Assembly: GCA_946800325.1 (NCBI GenBank) | Contig: OX326960.1 | Span: 58,736,855 to 58,800,854, forward strand | From: Luzula sylvatica | Lineage: Eukaryota > Streptophyta > Magnoliopsida > Poales > Juncaceae | Reading direction: 5' to 3' | DNA: 64,000 nucleotides | In this document: one piece after another, positions 10,919 through 22,600 of the stretch | Numbering within the stretch: the first letter of the stretch is position 1 | How the letters are laid out: each line of letters opens with the position of its first letter | The notes under the pieces: generated by a model | Told to the model about the DNA's origin: nothing | The model's input: the letters and a program-made list of their open reading frames with translations, nothing else | Databases searched by the model: none | Program-made: the position numbers and the translations under genes

Positions 10919-12475
10919 TGTTGCGTATTTACGTTTAAACAGGGCTTTTCAACATTTAAAACCCTAAATGACTCTAATTGGACCACAAGCGCATGGTATT
11001 CGTTGAGTACGTTAGGGGTCGATCCACAGAGAGGGTTGAGTACTAGCGGCGACTTCAGATTCACAATTCGACTCGATCTAAAACTGAGGTTTGCTGGTTG
11101 ATTCGAGACAGATTTTAACGGAAAAGAAAGGGTTCTTTAGTATAGAAGAGGACTCTAGGGTGTTCGGATTCTACTTGGATGATTTGGTGTGTTCTAAAGG
11201 TTGCTAAACGCTCTCTCGAAATCTGACTTTGGTGGAGGTGTTATCCTATTCTTCCTAGACCGGCTCTCGCTCGCGACTAGACGTATCCAACCTAAACACT
11301 CTTGCTCTCGCTGACTATGCCTAAGAAAGACCCGTTACGCTCTATGATAATCCTATAATCCCGTGGTGACGTGTACCAATGTTCTTAGAATACAACGGTC
11401 CAAGTTTGTGCATTTACAATCTGGTTTCTCACTCCGCTCTCGCTTCACAAGGTTAACCTAAAACGATCTTAACTACTTGGTTTGACGGGTTTATTTAAGG
11501 GCTTAAACAATCCTAAACGTCCACTCTCGCTACTTAGTCAATGATGTCCTAACCTATGTCACTTAGGCTGGCCTAAACGCGTACAAACGGTTAATTAAGA
11601 CGAGTAATATCAAGGCACAAAACACAAATCAAATATGAAAGAAACAAAGCATATAATACTACCAAAACGTCGCAAGTACTAATGAACCCTAAACCCTAGA
11701 TAAATGTTTAGCTACTCATGTTCGACAACAAAACCAATCTAAATATCAAATACATCATAAAACTAAACACGAGAAAGAGTGAACCGATTTGTTGACGAAC
11801 GTCTTCTTCTTCGTAAACTCCGGCTCCTAAACGATGTGATCTTCTTCGATGGTTGACTACTGCGAAAAGGTGTATGAGGCGAGTGGAGAAAGAGGAGGAT
11901 GAGAGGTGGATGGTGGCTGGTGAAAGGATGAAAATCGAAGATGAGAAGGTAACCCTAGCAAAGGCAGCGATAGCTTTTTATAGTCGACGGCTAGGGTTAG
12001 GTCACAGCATACATGGCTGTAGAAAGTGGGCCCATATCTGGCTGTGGGCCACGAAATTTGAGGTGTGAATTATGCAATCTTTTGGAGGATTCCTTCCTGA
12101 AGTTATGGCAACTTGAATCACCAAATTTGGAGTTACCAATCAAAAGATATGGCCATTTTATTCCTTGCCAAATTCTAAGATTCTGCAGCTTCTTTCCATT
12201 TTTTTGATCTTCCAACAATAATCGTGATTTTGGCTTGTTTTGCACTGTGAAAGCTTGGAACGGTTCCGAGACCCTCGATACTTGCATTTCTTCAATTCTA
12301 GAGGCCTTTTATCCTGTATTGCACCTAAATCTGCAAATATACTCAAACAAGATGCCAACGAGCAATTCTCGTGGTTTTGTTAGTATTTTAACATTTTAGA
12401 GTTCATTTAGTACAATTTCTAAAACGTTTTAAGTCCAGATGAGTGCGTAAAACCCTATCATATTCGCACTCATCA
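10919..12475 (-). repeat. Probable 3' LTR of the Athila-like element
   Basis: On the minus strand this stretch would start TGATGAGTGCG (12,475) and end CGCAACA (10,919), giving TG...CA termini and 1,557 bp. It holds minus-strand TATAAAAAG at 11,974-11,982, about 500 bp from the 5' end. A conserved TCGATCCACAGAGAG block lies about 100 bp from the 3' end, matching the layout of the LTRs at 7,864 and 30,406/34,454. The paired 5' LTR is not in the window, so the boundaries rest on layout rather than on a second copy. Confidence 0.5.
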
Positions 12476-14420
12476 AAATCTCCGAAGTTTAAGTCTCGTT
12501 CGTCTCGAACGAGTAAGAAAATGAAAAGCACTTACAATGATCTTTTGCTGGCTTGGAGTGTCCAGTTGTGCTTCACTTCAGTAATGATCTTTTGCGCCCT
12601 CGTCGTGAACATCGTCACTAGTCGGTCCTCATAGACAGGGTCCTCGCTTTCACGAGCACTCCTCAACGTACCGATTTCCTTCCCGGGGTAGAAGACCACT
12701 TTACATGGCCCGAGTAAAGGACGGGGCTCTTCTCCACACTCCTTTTATAACGCCTAATAAGTCTCGCGTAGCGATGGCGCGTATCGGTGGATATTTGGTG
12801 GCTTGCTCGCTTCCACAGGTTGCCTAGAACGGAATCATCGCACGGCAGCCACTACTTATCACAAATGACCTCCCTCTAACTACAACGACTCGCGGTACGA
12901 AGGGTAAATGGGAGAATTCAGATTCGAAATAGGATCGAAATCTGGTTTGGTGGAATCGATGTGTGGAATCTGGTTTGGTGGAATCGAGTCGATTTGAGAG
13001 TTGAGGTTTCGAACCGGGTTTGCGCGTATTATTATCGTGCGAAAAAGGTTTAGGGTACTAGCGTTGCGGACTTTTATTCTTTTTTTCCTTCTTTTTTTTT
13101 TCTCTTTTTTTTTCATTTTTTTTTCTTTGCCCCACAACGCTGCCCTTTTTTAGCCCATTTGCATGCACGGATTCTTCTTCGATGAATGGGGAGAGGGATC
13201 AGAATTGCGACGTGCTCGGAATCACTTCTCCCAAGTTTACGCCTTTGGCGCAACCAGTTTTTGACGTCAGATTTGGATGAGGTGGAATAGGGTAAGGGTT
13301 TGGCCAATTTCGTACCGCGAGAGCTCGATCTAAATAGGGTTCGGCGGGCCCACGATCTCATCGTATAAATGTCGAAATCGGGCCCACCTCACTCTTACGC
13401 ACTTCTACAACTGCCCCGCTCGGATCACGTTGAGCGGGGCTCTCATTCGGTCTCTTGCCAACACACTCCCCCTACTACTCAAATAATAAACCTCCCTCGA
13501 TGGCCGCTCATGCGAATTCGTCCGTTTAAGGGTCAACCCTGCAAAATTGAGCGCGAGAAAGACTTGTAAAATATAGCGCGAAGGCCTGCTTACATTTTTA
13601 GACGCGTTTAGGAGTGCTTTGAAAGTCCCCCCGTTCCTTGTTCGCATGCGAAGCTTTGCCCCGACCAAGGCTTGCGTACGTCGATTTGGCTCGCTATTTC
13701 CCGTCCCCCGCCAGGCTTCCTCCCGATTTCATCAATTTCGATGTTCAAAACGTCGGCGCGTTTGTTCTTCCCGAAGCTCGGCGTTCGACTTCCAAACCTG
13801 CGTTAAAACATCAAAGGCTTTTTGGGTCCAAGAGGGACCCGTTAAATCTGGTCTCAGAAAGTTTTTATCTAAACCCTATTTTTTTGTGTTTTATCTTTTT
13901 TGATTTTTTTTTGATTTTCTTATTTTTCGATTTTTTTGGATTTTTAAATTTTTTTTATTTTATGTAACTACGTGCAAAATAAAGATGAAAATAATAAAAT
14001 GAAAAATGGATAAGATGCAAGGTCGTGAATGGTATACCCTCCCAAGTTTAATATTACGCGTCGTCCCCGACGCAATTAAATCTTATTAGTTGGAGAAAAA
14101 TGAGAGAGTAAAAGAGAGAGAGAGAGAGATTTAGTTACTGTTTCGTCCCGATTGAGACAGGAGATGCCCTTGGTCTTGCAGCCGGCCCCACCATCGTTTG
14201 GTGTTTTCGTTTCTTCTCGTTTGGTCGTATACGAACTGCTCAAAAGAACCACGGTCGCGATTGTTTCTGTTTTTCTATCTTCTCTATATATGGGGCCTGC
14301 ACTTAACAAACAGTGAAATATGCAAAATGTGTTGAATGCAATGAAAGAAAACCTAACCGCTGGGGTTGCCTCCCCAGAAGCGCTTGTTTAAGGTCGTTAG
14401 CTTGACCGTTTCCTCTTGAT
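12476..14420 (-). other. Non-coding 3' region of the Athila-like element
   Basis: Between the integrase end and the LTR, where some Athila elements carry an env-like ORF, I see no credible long frame. The block gttgcctccccagaagcgc near 14,362 is a characteristic post-integrase motif of this lineage. A perfect 9-bp-stem hairpin (GCCCCGCTC...GAGCGGGGC) lies near 13,413-13,440. Several T-rich runs occur at 13,080-13,130 and 13,875-13,965. Confidence 0.6.
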
Positions 14421-15718
14421 TCAGAATATCGGCGAATCGGAGAGGAGGCATGATGTGATTTTCCCCACCGGTTCTCCGTTGATGTACTGCTTCAAACGCT
14501 GGCCGTTTACGACGAATTCTCCTTTTCCTTCGCTCCATAGTGTCACTGCACCGTACGGGCTAACCTTTTGTACTACGAATGGCCCCGACCATCTCGAGCG
14601 TAGTTTTCCTGAAAATAGTTTAAGCCTAGAATTGAAAAGAAGTACCTTATCTCCTTTGTGGAATTCGCGTCGTAGGATCTTCCTGTCATGCCATCTCTTC
14701 GTCCGATCCTTGTACAACTTCGCGTTCTCGTATGCGTTAATGTGGAACTCGTCTTGTGCAGCTCTAAAAGTCTTCGATCGTACGCTGCCTTCGAGTCGAA
14801 ATTTAAGTACCTGAGTGCCCATAAGGCTTGGTGTTCTATTTCAACGGGAAGATGGCAGGCTCGTCTGTACACGAGTTGAAACGGGGACATTCCTATGGGC
14901 GTCTTGAATGATGTCCGGTACGCCAACAATGCGCCATCGAGTTTTGATGACCAATCCCTTCGGGAGCTAGAGACTGTTTTTTCGAGGATCATCATGATTT
15001 CGCGGTTCGAAATCTCTACTTGACCGCTGGTTTGAGGATGGTATGGGCTGGCGACTTTGTGGTTCACTCCGTACCTTCGGAGTAGGGTAGCAACCTGGCT
15101 ATTGTTGAAGTGGGCTCCTCCATCGCTGATTAGGGTTCTCGGTACACCGAACCGAGGGAATGTGGTCTTCTTAAGGAACTTCTGAACCGTTTTCGAATCT
15201 GCGGCTTTGCATGCGGTAGCTTCTACCCATTTCGACACGTAATCGACTGCGACGAGGATGTAAGAGTAACCATTCGAGGTCGGAAAGGGGCCCATGAAGT
15301 CGATTCCCCATACGTCGAAAACTTCTACTTCGAGGATGTTATTTAGCGGCATTTCGTGCCTTCGCGAGATGCTCCCCGTTCTTTGGCATCTATCGCAACC
15401 TGAAACAAATCTGTGCACATCTCAAAAAATAGTAGGCCAATAGAAACCTGATTTCAATACCTTTGCGCTAGTTTTTCCCGTGCTAGCGTGTCCTCCATAT
15501 GGTGAGGAGTGGCAGGGTGCGATAATGTCCATCCTCTCTTCTTCGGGCACGCATCTTCGATAGATCCAGTGCACCCGTTGCTTGTAAAGGAACGGATTGT
15601 CCCAATAGTAGTACTTCAGTTCGTTGAAGAATTTATTCGGGCACGCATCTTGTGTTGGGGCGAAAAGTCTGGCAGAACTATCTTGCTTGCGACGAAGTTC
15701 ACGATGTTCGCATACCAA
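14421..15718 (-). pseudogene. Athila-like integrase, frameshifted
   Basis: Three overlapping minus-strand frames (15,718-15,422, 15,418-14,573, 14,822-14,421) together encode a Ty3/gypsy integrase. The first frame has the N-terminal zinc-binding half (CHSSPYGGH). The second continues it (CDRCQRTG) and holds the catalytic core: GIDFMGPF with the first Asp, ISDGGAHF with the second Asp, and a downstream Glu in the SNREI region. The sequence HPQTSGQVE and the tract GMSPFQLVY are typical of the Athila/Tat branch. The third frame carries the C-terminal DNA-binding part ([20 protein letters not shown]). At least one frameshift and one stop separate the pieces, so the enzyme is not producible intact. 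Confidence 0.88.
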
Positions 15719-15774
15719 GGCGCGGGGTCTGTCGTGGCGGCTGGATTCATCGTTCTATTCATGAGGAAGGGGTC

Positions 15775-16190
15775 CTAGTCGTGCTCGGGAAAGTTGCTGT
15801 GGCGATCATTTGGTCTTCGTTCGTGGCTGATTGACGCTACATATGCAACCAATCGGTCGTCCTTGAATGCGTCGTCGATCGGGTCGGTCGCATCTCTAAT
15901 GTCGTCGCTGCGTATTCGAGATAGGTGGTCGGCCACGCTGTTCTCGGCTCCTTTCTTGTCTCGAATCTCGATGTTGAATTCTTGGAGCAAAAGGATCCAT
16001 CGTAAGAGTCGTGGTTTGGCATCCTTCTTATTGATGAGGTACCTAATAGCTGCATGGTCGGTGTAAATAATAACTTCGGATCCTACAAGATATGACCTGA
16101 ATTTGTCGATGGAGAATACGACGGCGAGTAGCTCTTTCTCCGTCGTGGCATATTTGGCTTGTGTTTCATCCCGTCTTGCTTGCGTAATAG
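15775..16190 (-). pseudogene. Athila-like RNase H domain fragment
   Basis: The minus-strand frame upstream of the integrase encodes [23 protein letters not shown], an [12 protein letters not shown] block containing the catalytic Asp, and [23 protein letters not shown], a standard end of a gypsy RNase H and linker. It is out of frame with the RT (break near 16,170) and ends in a stop before the integrase. Confidence 0.82.
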
Positions 16191-17137
16191 ATGGCGTGAA
16201 GTTTCTTATCTTTACGTTGCCCCAAAACTGCCCCTACGGCGTAATCGCTTGCATCGCACATTATCTCGAAAGGTAGCGAGTAATCTGGTGGCGTGATGAT
16301 TGGCGAAGATACGAGGGCTCCCTTGAGCTTTGTGAACGCCTTCAAACATTCGTCGTCGAAATCAAACGGCACGTCTTTCAGCAGCAGGTTTGTGAGTGGT
16401 TTTGTGACCTTCGAGAAGTCCTTGATGAATCTCCGATAGAAACCTGCATGACCAAGAAAACTACGTATACCTTTTACGTCGCATGGCGGTGGCAGTTTCT
16501 CGATCACCTCTATTTTTGCTCTATCTACTTCAATTCCTCGAGAGGTGATAACGTGGCCGAGCACTACTCCTTCTTGGACCATAAAGTGGCATTTCTCCCA
16601 ATTTAGCACTAGATTAGTTTCTTCGCACCTGCGAAGTACTTTGGAAAGGTTAGCTAAACAAGAATAGAAATCATTACCGTACACGGAGAAATCATCCATG
16701 AAGACTTGCATGAAATCTTCGAGGTAGTCGCTGGAAATGGCCATCATCGCACGTTGGAACGTGGCTGGGGCGTTGCACAAACCGAAAGGCATTCGGCGAT
16801 AAACGAACGTGCCGTATCGATACGTAAATATCGTCTTTTCCTGGTCGTTGGGGTGGATCGGTATCTGGAAGAAGCCTGAATAACCGTCGAGGTAACAAAA
16901 GTACTCGTGATTCGCGAGTTTCTCGAGCATCTGATCTATGAAAGGCAGCGGGAAATGGTCTTTTCGGGTCGCTTTATTCAATTTACGGTAGTCGATGAAC
17001 ATCCTCCATCCCGTGGTAGCACGAGTCGGAATTAGGTTGCCATTGCTGTGTTGTACGACCGTCGTTCCGCCCTTCTTGGGGACCACGTGAACGGGACTGA
17101 CCCATTCGCTATCCGAGATAGATGATGCATGCGTCAA
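16166..17137 (-). pseudogene. Athila-like reverse transcriptase
   Basis: A 323-codon minus-strand frame contains the ordered RT blocks: WRMFIDYRKLNKAT, DHFPLPFIDQML, YFCYLDGYSGFFQIPI, YRRMPFGLCNAPATFQR, the catalytic FMDDFSVYG and LGHVITSRGIEVD, then the start of RNase H ([16 protein letters not shown]). The FMDDFSVYG form and the residue context fit the Athila lineage of Ty3/gypsy elements. The frame is open, but the junction with the protease/gag frame at 17,109-17,137 is shifted by a small deletion and the RNase H junction is also shifted, so pol is inactive as a whole. Confidence 0.92.
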
Positions 17138-18767
17138 GGAGCTTCATTATCTCCTTCTTTACCACCTCCTTCATGTTCGGGTTGAGGCGGCATTGATGCT
17201 CGATCGATGTTTTGTGGTCGTCGGTGAGAAATATCCGGTGCATACCGAATGAGGGGCTTATCCCCTTGATGTCGTCGATCGTGTAACCGAGAGCTTTGCG
17301 GTGAAGACGGAGCGTATGAAGCAATTTCTCTGTCTGATCGGGAGAGAGATTTGCGTTCACAATGACCGGGTACGAGTCGTTCGGCCCGAGGAATTCGTAT
17401 CGGAGTTCTGGTGGAAGAGATTTAAGCTCGACTCGTGGTGGAACATCGATTTTTGGTATCTCCACTGATTCGATAGTTTCTAGTTGCGGCGTTGGTTCGA
17501 CGAGGTTTTCGCATTGGTCTAGCATCTCCTCAAATTCGTCTAACTCCGTTCTCGTGATGCTGGCATATTCGTCCATCGTTAGGACATCTTCAACGTCGAT
17601 TCGATAGCACGAACCGTCCGGGTCGGGGGTTTTGGTCGCCTTCTCTAGATTGAATTCGACTTTCTCCTCTCCCAAGTTAAGAGATAGCTTCCCTTCTCGA
17701 ACGTTTATTATCGCACCCGCGGTGGCTAAGAATGGTCTCCATAATGGTCTCCCTAAAATAATCGGGACCTTTTGGTCCTCCTCCATGTCTACTATGACGA
17801 AATCGACCGGGATATAGAATTTCCCGACCTTTATTGGCACGTCCTCTACAACTCCTGTGGGTATTCGAACTGATCTATCGGCGAGTTGCAAAGTCATTCT
17901 CGTCTCCTTGAGTTCTCCCAATCCGAGGGTTATAAAAATCGAATGTGGCATGAGACTAACGCTTCCACCTAGATCATAAAGTGCCTTGTCGAACGACTTG
18001 TTCCCGATGATGCACGAGATGGCGAACGAACCTGGATCCTTCATTTTTCGTGGCAGTTTTGCATCTCGAACAAGGGCACAAGGCTGGACACCGGTGAGGG
18101 TTACGGTGTCCACTTCCTCCAGCCTCCGCTTCCTCGAGGGAACCTCCTTTAAGAATTTTGCGTACGTCGGCATTTGCTTGAGGGCGTCGACGAACGGAAT
18201 CGTAACTTCCAATTTCTCAATCACCTCCTTGAATTTGGCAAAGTCTTTGTCGAGGCAATTTTTCGTGAGGCGTTGGGGAAACGGTATCGGTGGCTGAAGT
18301 GGCTGAGGTGGTACGTATTTTTCTCCTTCTCGGTAGATCGGAAAACCGAGTTCGTCGAAACCAATCGGTATGGTCGGTTTTGGTGCACCTCCGAAGGTTG
18401 AATCGGGGCTGCTTGAGTTCCCCGCGTCTTTTTTCGCTGCCTTGTTTGATGTGGGTATCGATAAAATTTCAGGAATGGAATTTGGGGCTGTTGAAGAGGT
18501 TTTCGTAAGATCGCCGGATTTAGAGATGGCATTTTCGTCCCCAGATTTCTCGTATTGTTTTCCACTCCTCAATTGGACTACACAAACATTTTCGCGTGGG
18601 TTTTCGGTGCGTCCGGGCAAACTTCCTTGAGCTCGCGGATTCGGGTTTTTGAGGGCATCTAATCGCGTTGTGACACCGTCCATCGAAACGGTTAGCTTCG
18701 TGAGAATCTTCTCTAGCTGCTCTTTTTTCTTAGCTTGCTCACTCATAAAAGATTTCATTAGTGACAT
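17109..18767 (-). pseudogene. Athila-like gag C-terminus and aspartic protease
   Basis: A 552-codon minus-strand frame starts in the gag C-terminal region (a coiled MSLMKSFMSEQAKKKEQLEK tract, then VVQLRSGKQY, a conserved Athila tract). It continues through a Pro-rich linker (PPQPLQPPIPFPQRL) to a retropepsin-like domain with ALYDLGGSVSLMP as the active-site loop (D-L-G-G where D-L-G-A is usual) and VPIILGRPLW as the second conserved block. It runs into RT N-terminal sequence and then stops because of the frameshift near 17,115. The Gly in the active-site loop may reflect decay. Confidence 0.88.
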
Positions 18768-18789
18768 TACGTCCTCCCCCGAAGGGTTC

Positions 18790-19096
18790 GGACCATTAGA
18801 AAAATTATTAAAACGAGATTATTGGTGTCGGGGCCTATATATTCCATTATTATCGCTACGAAAGTTGTTATTGTTATTTCTCCAACTAGAATTCGAATTT
18901 AAAAATTGCACCTCCTCTTGGTTGGCGTCGCAATCTTTCGTCTCGTGTCCTTGCACACCACATACGTCACAAGTGAACGTAACTTGCCTCTCTTTCAACC
19001 GCGGCTTGCTCAAATGGACATGCTCGAGCTTCCTCGTGAGCATGTCTAGCTTGGTGTTTATGGTTGTTATCGCGTCGACTTCTAAAAGACCTTGTC
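18790..19096 (-). pseudogene. Athila-like gag middle part with CCHC zinc knuckle
   Basis: The minus-strand frame reads GLLEVDAITTINTKLDMLTRK, the conserved stretch that precedes the knuckle in Athila gag, followed by a CX2CX4HX4C zinc knuckle (CDVCGVQGHETKDC) and an Asn-rich tail. It is the continuation of the gag N-terminus found at 29,969-30,405. Roughly 60 residues expected between the two parts are missing at the left edge of the palindromic insertion. Confidence 0.8.
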
Positions 19097-19589
19097 GCCC
19101 CGTCGAGGGTACGATGCAAAGTAGGATAGACGATTACTAGTGTGAAATTGATCACGCACGACGGGTTGATCGATCGCATCCTTCTCTTCCTCGGTGCCAC
19201 GTTGGTGACTAGCCCGTGCGTCCCATACCACACGTCTCCCACCGTCTTGGCACGCCTCCGGTTGTCTTCGTACGTCCCACGTCCACATGCTTCCACAGCC
19301 TTTCACTCTCTTACTTCTCCGGTTTGATCACAACGAAGAGCCACAAGTGTCGCTCCTCTACCCGTATCCACCGTGAGTCGTAGCACCTCGGTCGCGGATG
19401 CACCTGCCTAGACGAGATGCACCGGCGAACTTGCATGATTGCTTTCGATTCTCTAGACGGAGAAAACTCTTTTCTCCTCTTTTCTCTTTCTCTCTTTCTC
19501 TCTTTCTCTTTCAACACGTGATAAGAGTCTCTCTAATTTCTGGACCGAATTAGACTTTAATTGATCTGAATTGTCTGTATAGTCTGAAT

Positions 19590-19653
<64 letters not shown>

Positions 19654-22600
19654 TCCTATTTATTCAACATAGGATAAGGATGGGCCAAAAGGTATGTATA
19701 TCTACTATACACATTTTCAAACAGAAACTGCATACACCCTTTCAGTATTATGTTGAAACGAAATTGTTAAATCGTTCCAACCGACTTTAAACCTTCACGA
19801 AAGTTGTAGATAATCTAATTATATTTCCAACCCAATTTGGCCCAGCCGAATTGGAGTTCGGATGCGAAAGTGATGACGGTTTTACTAACTGTATGTCAAA
19901 CTGTCGCACCCTTTTAGTATTTCATTAAAACGACACTGATACTTCGCTCAAATGAAATATATTTCTACATGAAAGTTCTAGCTAATCTCATTATCTATCT
20001 AACCCAATTTGAACCATTCAAATTGGAGTCGTTATCTGAATGTTATATCAATTTTACTAAAACTGTTTCTTATGCCCACGAACGCGTACATTCGTTTTTT
20101 CCTTCTACGTACCATTTTAGCGTTGATCCAAAACTGTATTTCCTTCAGTCTCCCACTCAGTTTCAGATCTACCTAAAAGGTACTCATGTATATCATATAT
20201 ACATTATATCAGACAATCTAGCCCGCGTATCATATACGCTAAAGCCATGCACATCTCATGTGCAAAAACTTGCAATCAAGCCCAACATAATACAACTCGT
20301 TGTGTGACCGTGTAGGTTCGTTTAACGATGACAGTAGGCTGTTTCCAAAGCCCTACAAGCCCATGAGCGGGATCTAGTCACTCCATCATGGCTACCCATG
20401 TTAAAACGAAAAATGATTGTGATCATTGTGCCTATCTTGAATAGCGGTTATTAGTTCTTTTGTTTGCGATATCCGTTAATCAAAAGGCATGGTTATAGTC
20501 ATCCTTATATTTTGATTAACTATATTTATTCCTCGATTCCGAATTGAGTTAACAATTTCAATTTATATAAACCATTAATATCATTGACTACGGCCGTAGT
20601 TTTCGTTAATCAATTCATCGAGCGGCCTAAGAGATATCTCTTCCTTTCGGAATAAACAATTTGTATCTTGAATACTCATATTGAATTCCGTGTTTTGGAC
20701 AATACCCAATGATGACCGTTTTAACCCCTATTACGGTAGGCGTAAGATCATATCAAAGCATTGTGTTACGCACGTGACGCAATCAATGGTCCCCTCAAGT
20801 GTGAAGAACCTAATACCCTACTCGTCGCGAGTCCATCTATAACGACTAAACCATGTCATGGTCTCGCGACTTTGGTCATATCCAATATATGTCACCTAGC
20901 ATATATCTACGTTCCCGATTCGACAAGCACCTTGTCCTATGATTAGCAAAACATAATCATCTCCTCGGCTAACGTACTAGTGTACGCGTTCAGTCTATTA
21001 TCAGATAATAGAAATGCTTCTCTCTTAAGCAAACCGACACGCGACTAGGGATGTTTAGAAATGAAACTTTAGGTGTGACGGTTTCGCTGCACATAATCAT
21101 GTATTATGCCGACGTCCACACAAGCTCAAATCAGGGTTCATGTAATCATATTACACAACCCGCACACAGTTTTCATATAAGGTGAATGCATATTAATTTA
21201 TGTAAACAAATTTTTTAAAGGGATGCATTCATATGGATTAAGTATTGGGGTGATACAACGTTTACCTATGGGTATCTCCATACCCATAACCTGCGAGGAC
21301 TATCGTATTAGATAACTACACTCTACTCTCTTATTCCTCCTCTAGGTATCTCCATACCATAGTCATCGTATGACATTCACGTGCAACTAGAGAGAGCGGT
21401 TTTGTAAACGGCTCCGCACGTTGCTGCTAGTGTTAATCTTCATAAGGTTTGGAACATTTCCAATGTCTATGATCACATCTTTTCACAAAATTTCAAGGAT
21501 CAAATGAAATTTTTCTGAGTATTGGCAAGAAGTGGTTGTGACCTCGGCATTTTTGGCTTGTACTATTGTGTTTCACGCAATACACAACCGTAAATCCGAT
21601 AACTCGTGACTACTCGAGTTTGGTCATGTATCCTTGATCCACACTGCTTCCTTTTATGATTAATAACCGCAATATACCCGCCTCCGTAAATAGAATCATA
21701 AACTATTAGTCATGTGGAACCTTTCCACATAACCGTGTTTTCGTTTAAGCAAAACATATACACACTTTGTGATCGAAAGTCGTGCTACATATTTGGACGT
21801 GCTAAATATTTGGAAACTGCCGTTGTTATAACTCTTTATAACCAACACGTCCTCCACACCATTATAGATAAAATAAAATCCTGAATTCTTTCGCAAAGTA
21901 TTCAAGGATAAACTTCACCGCTATCAATACAAATCCCAATGGATTTAAATACACATAACCATTATGTATATATATGCATAACCATTATACGTTCACAAGA
22001 GTTAGTCTCACGTAATCGCATTATATTCAAACTCGTGTGATTTCCTTGGATTTTATTTAGGGTGAATTACACGCTTTATGTGTACGACATATAGCCACAT
22101 ACATATCATGACGGATATAATATATCCTCACATCAAATGTAAAGATTCATATTATTACTTTTCGCCCTGTTTGATGCCTCACATCGAGCCGTAGAAAATT
22201 TCTGCCATTCGATATATTTCGATTTAACTCCGCCAAGGAGTTATATGTTGAAAACCATTTTCAACAATATGTTGATATACGTGTGATAATATAGAACGAG
22301 GAACTTCTTAGATCTATCCTATAGATCTTCACGCTTAATTCATAAGTGGTCTCGCCTAAATCCTTTGTCGTTACAAGAAATATAACGCGGCTCCCACTAA
22401 CCTTCATGTGTACACAAAATTTCCATTCGTTCCGACAATGTTATAACAGTTTATAAATTCGTCAAAACGAATATTCCAATTCCGAGAAGCTTTCTCTAAT
22501 CCATCATATGGATCGTTAATGCGTGCATGTCCTATCCCCGATTCTTATGAATCGACAAAACCGTAAGGTTGTGTCAAGAACACATCCTTTCATAAAATTT

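Noticed and set aside
11997..12358. Small ORFs in both strands around 12.0-12.3 kb
   Set aside because: They fall inside the LTR (TATA box and conserved LTR blocks around them) and show no protein similarity I can recognise.
13405..13967. ORFs of about 90-110 codons on both strands near 13.4-14.0 kb
   Set aside because: They overlap each other, lack recognisable motifs and lie in the non-coding 3' region of the Athila-like element.
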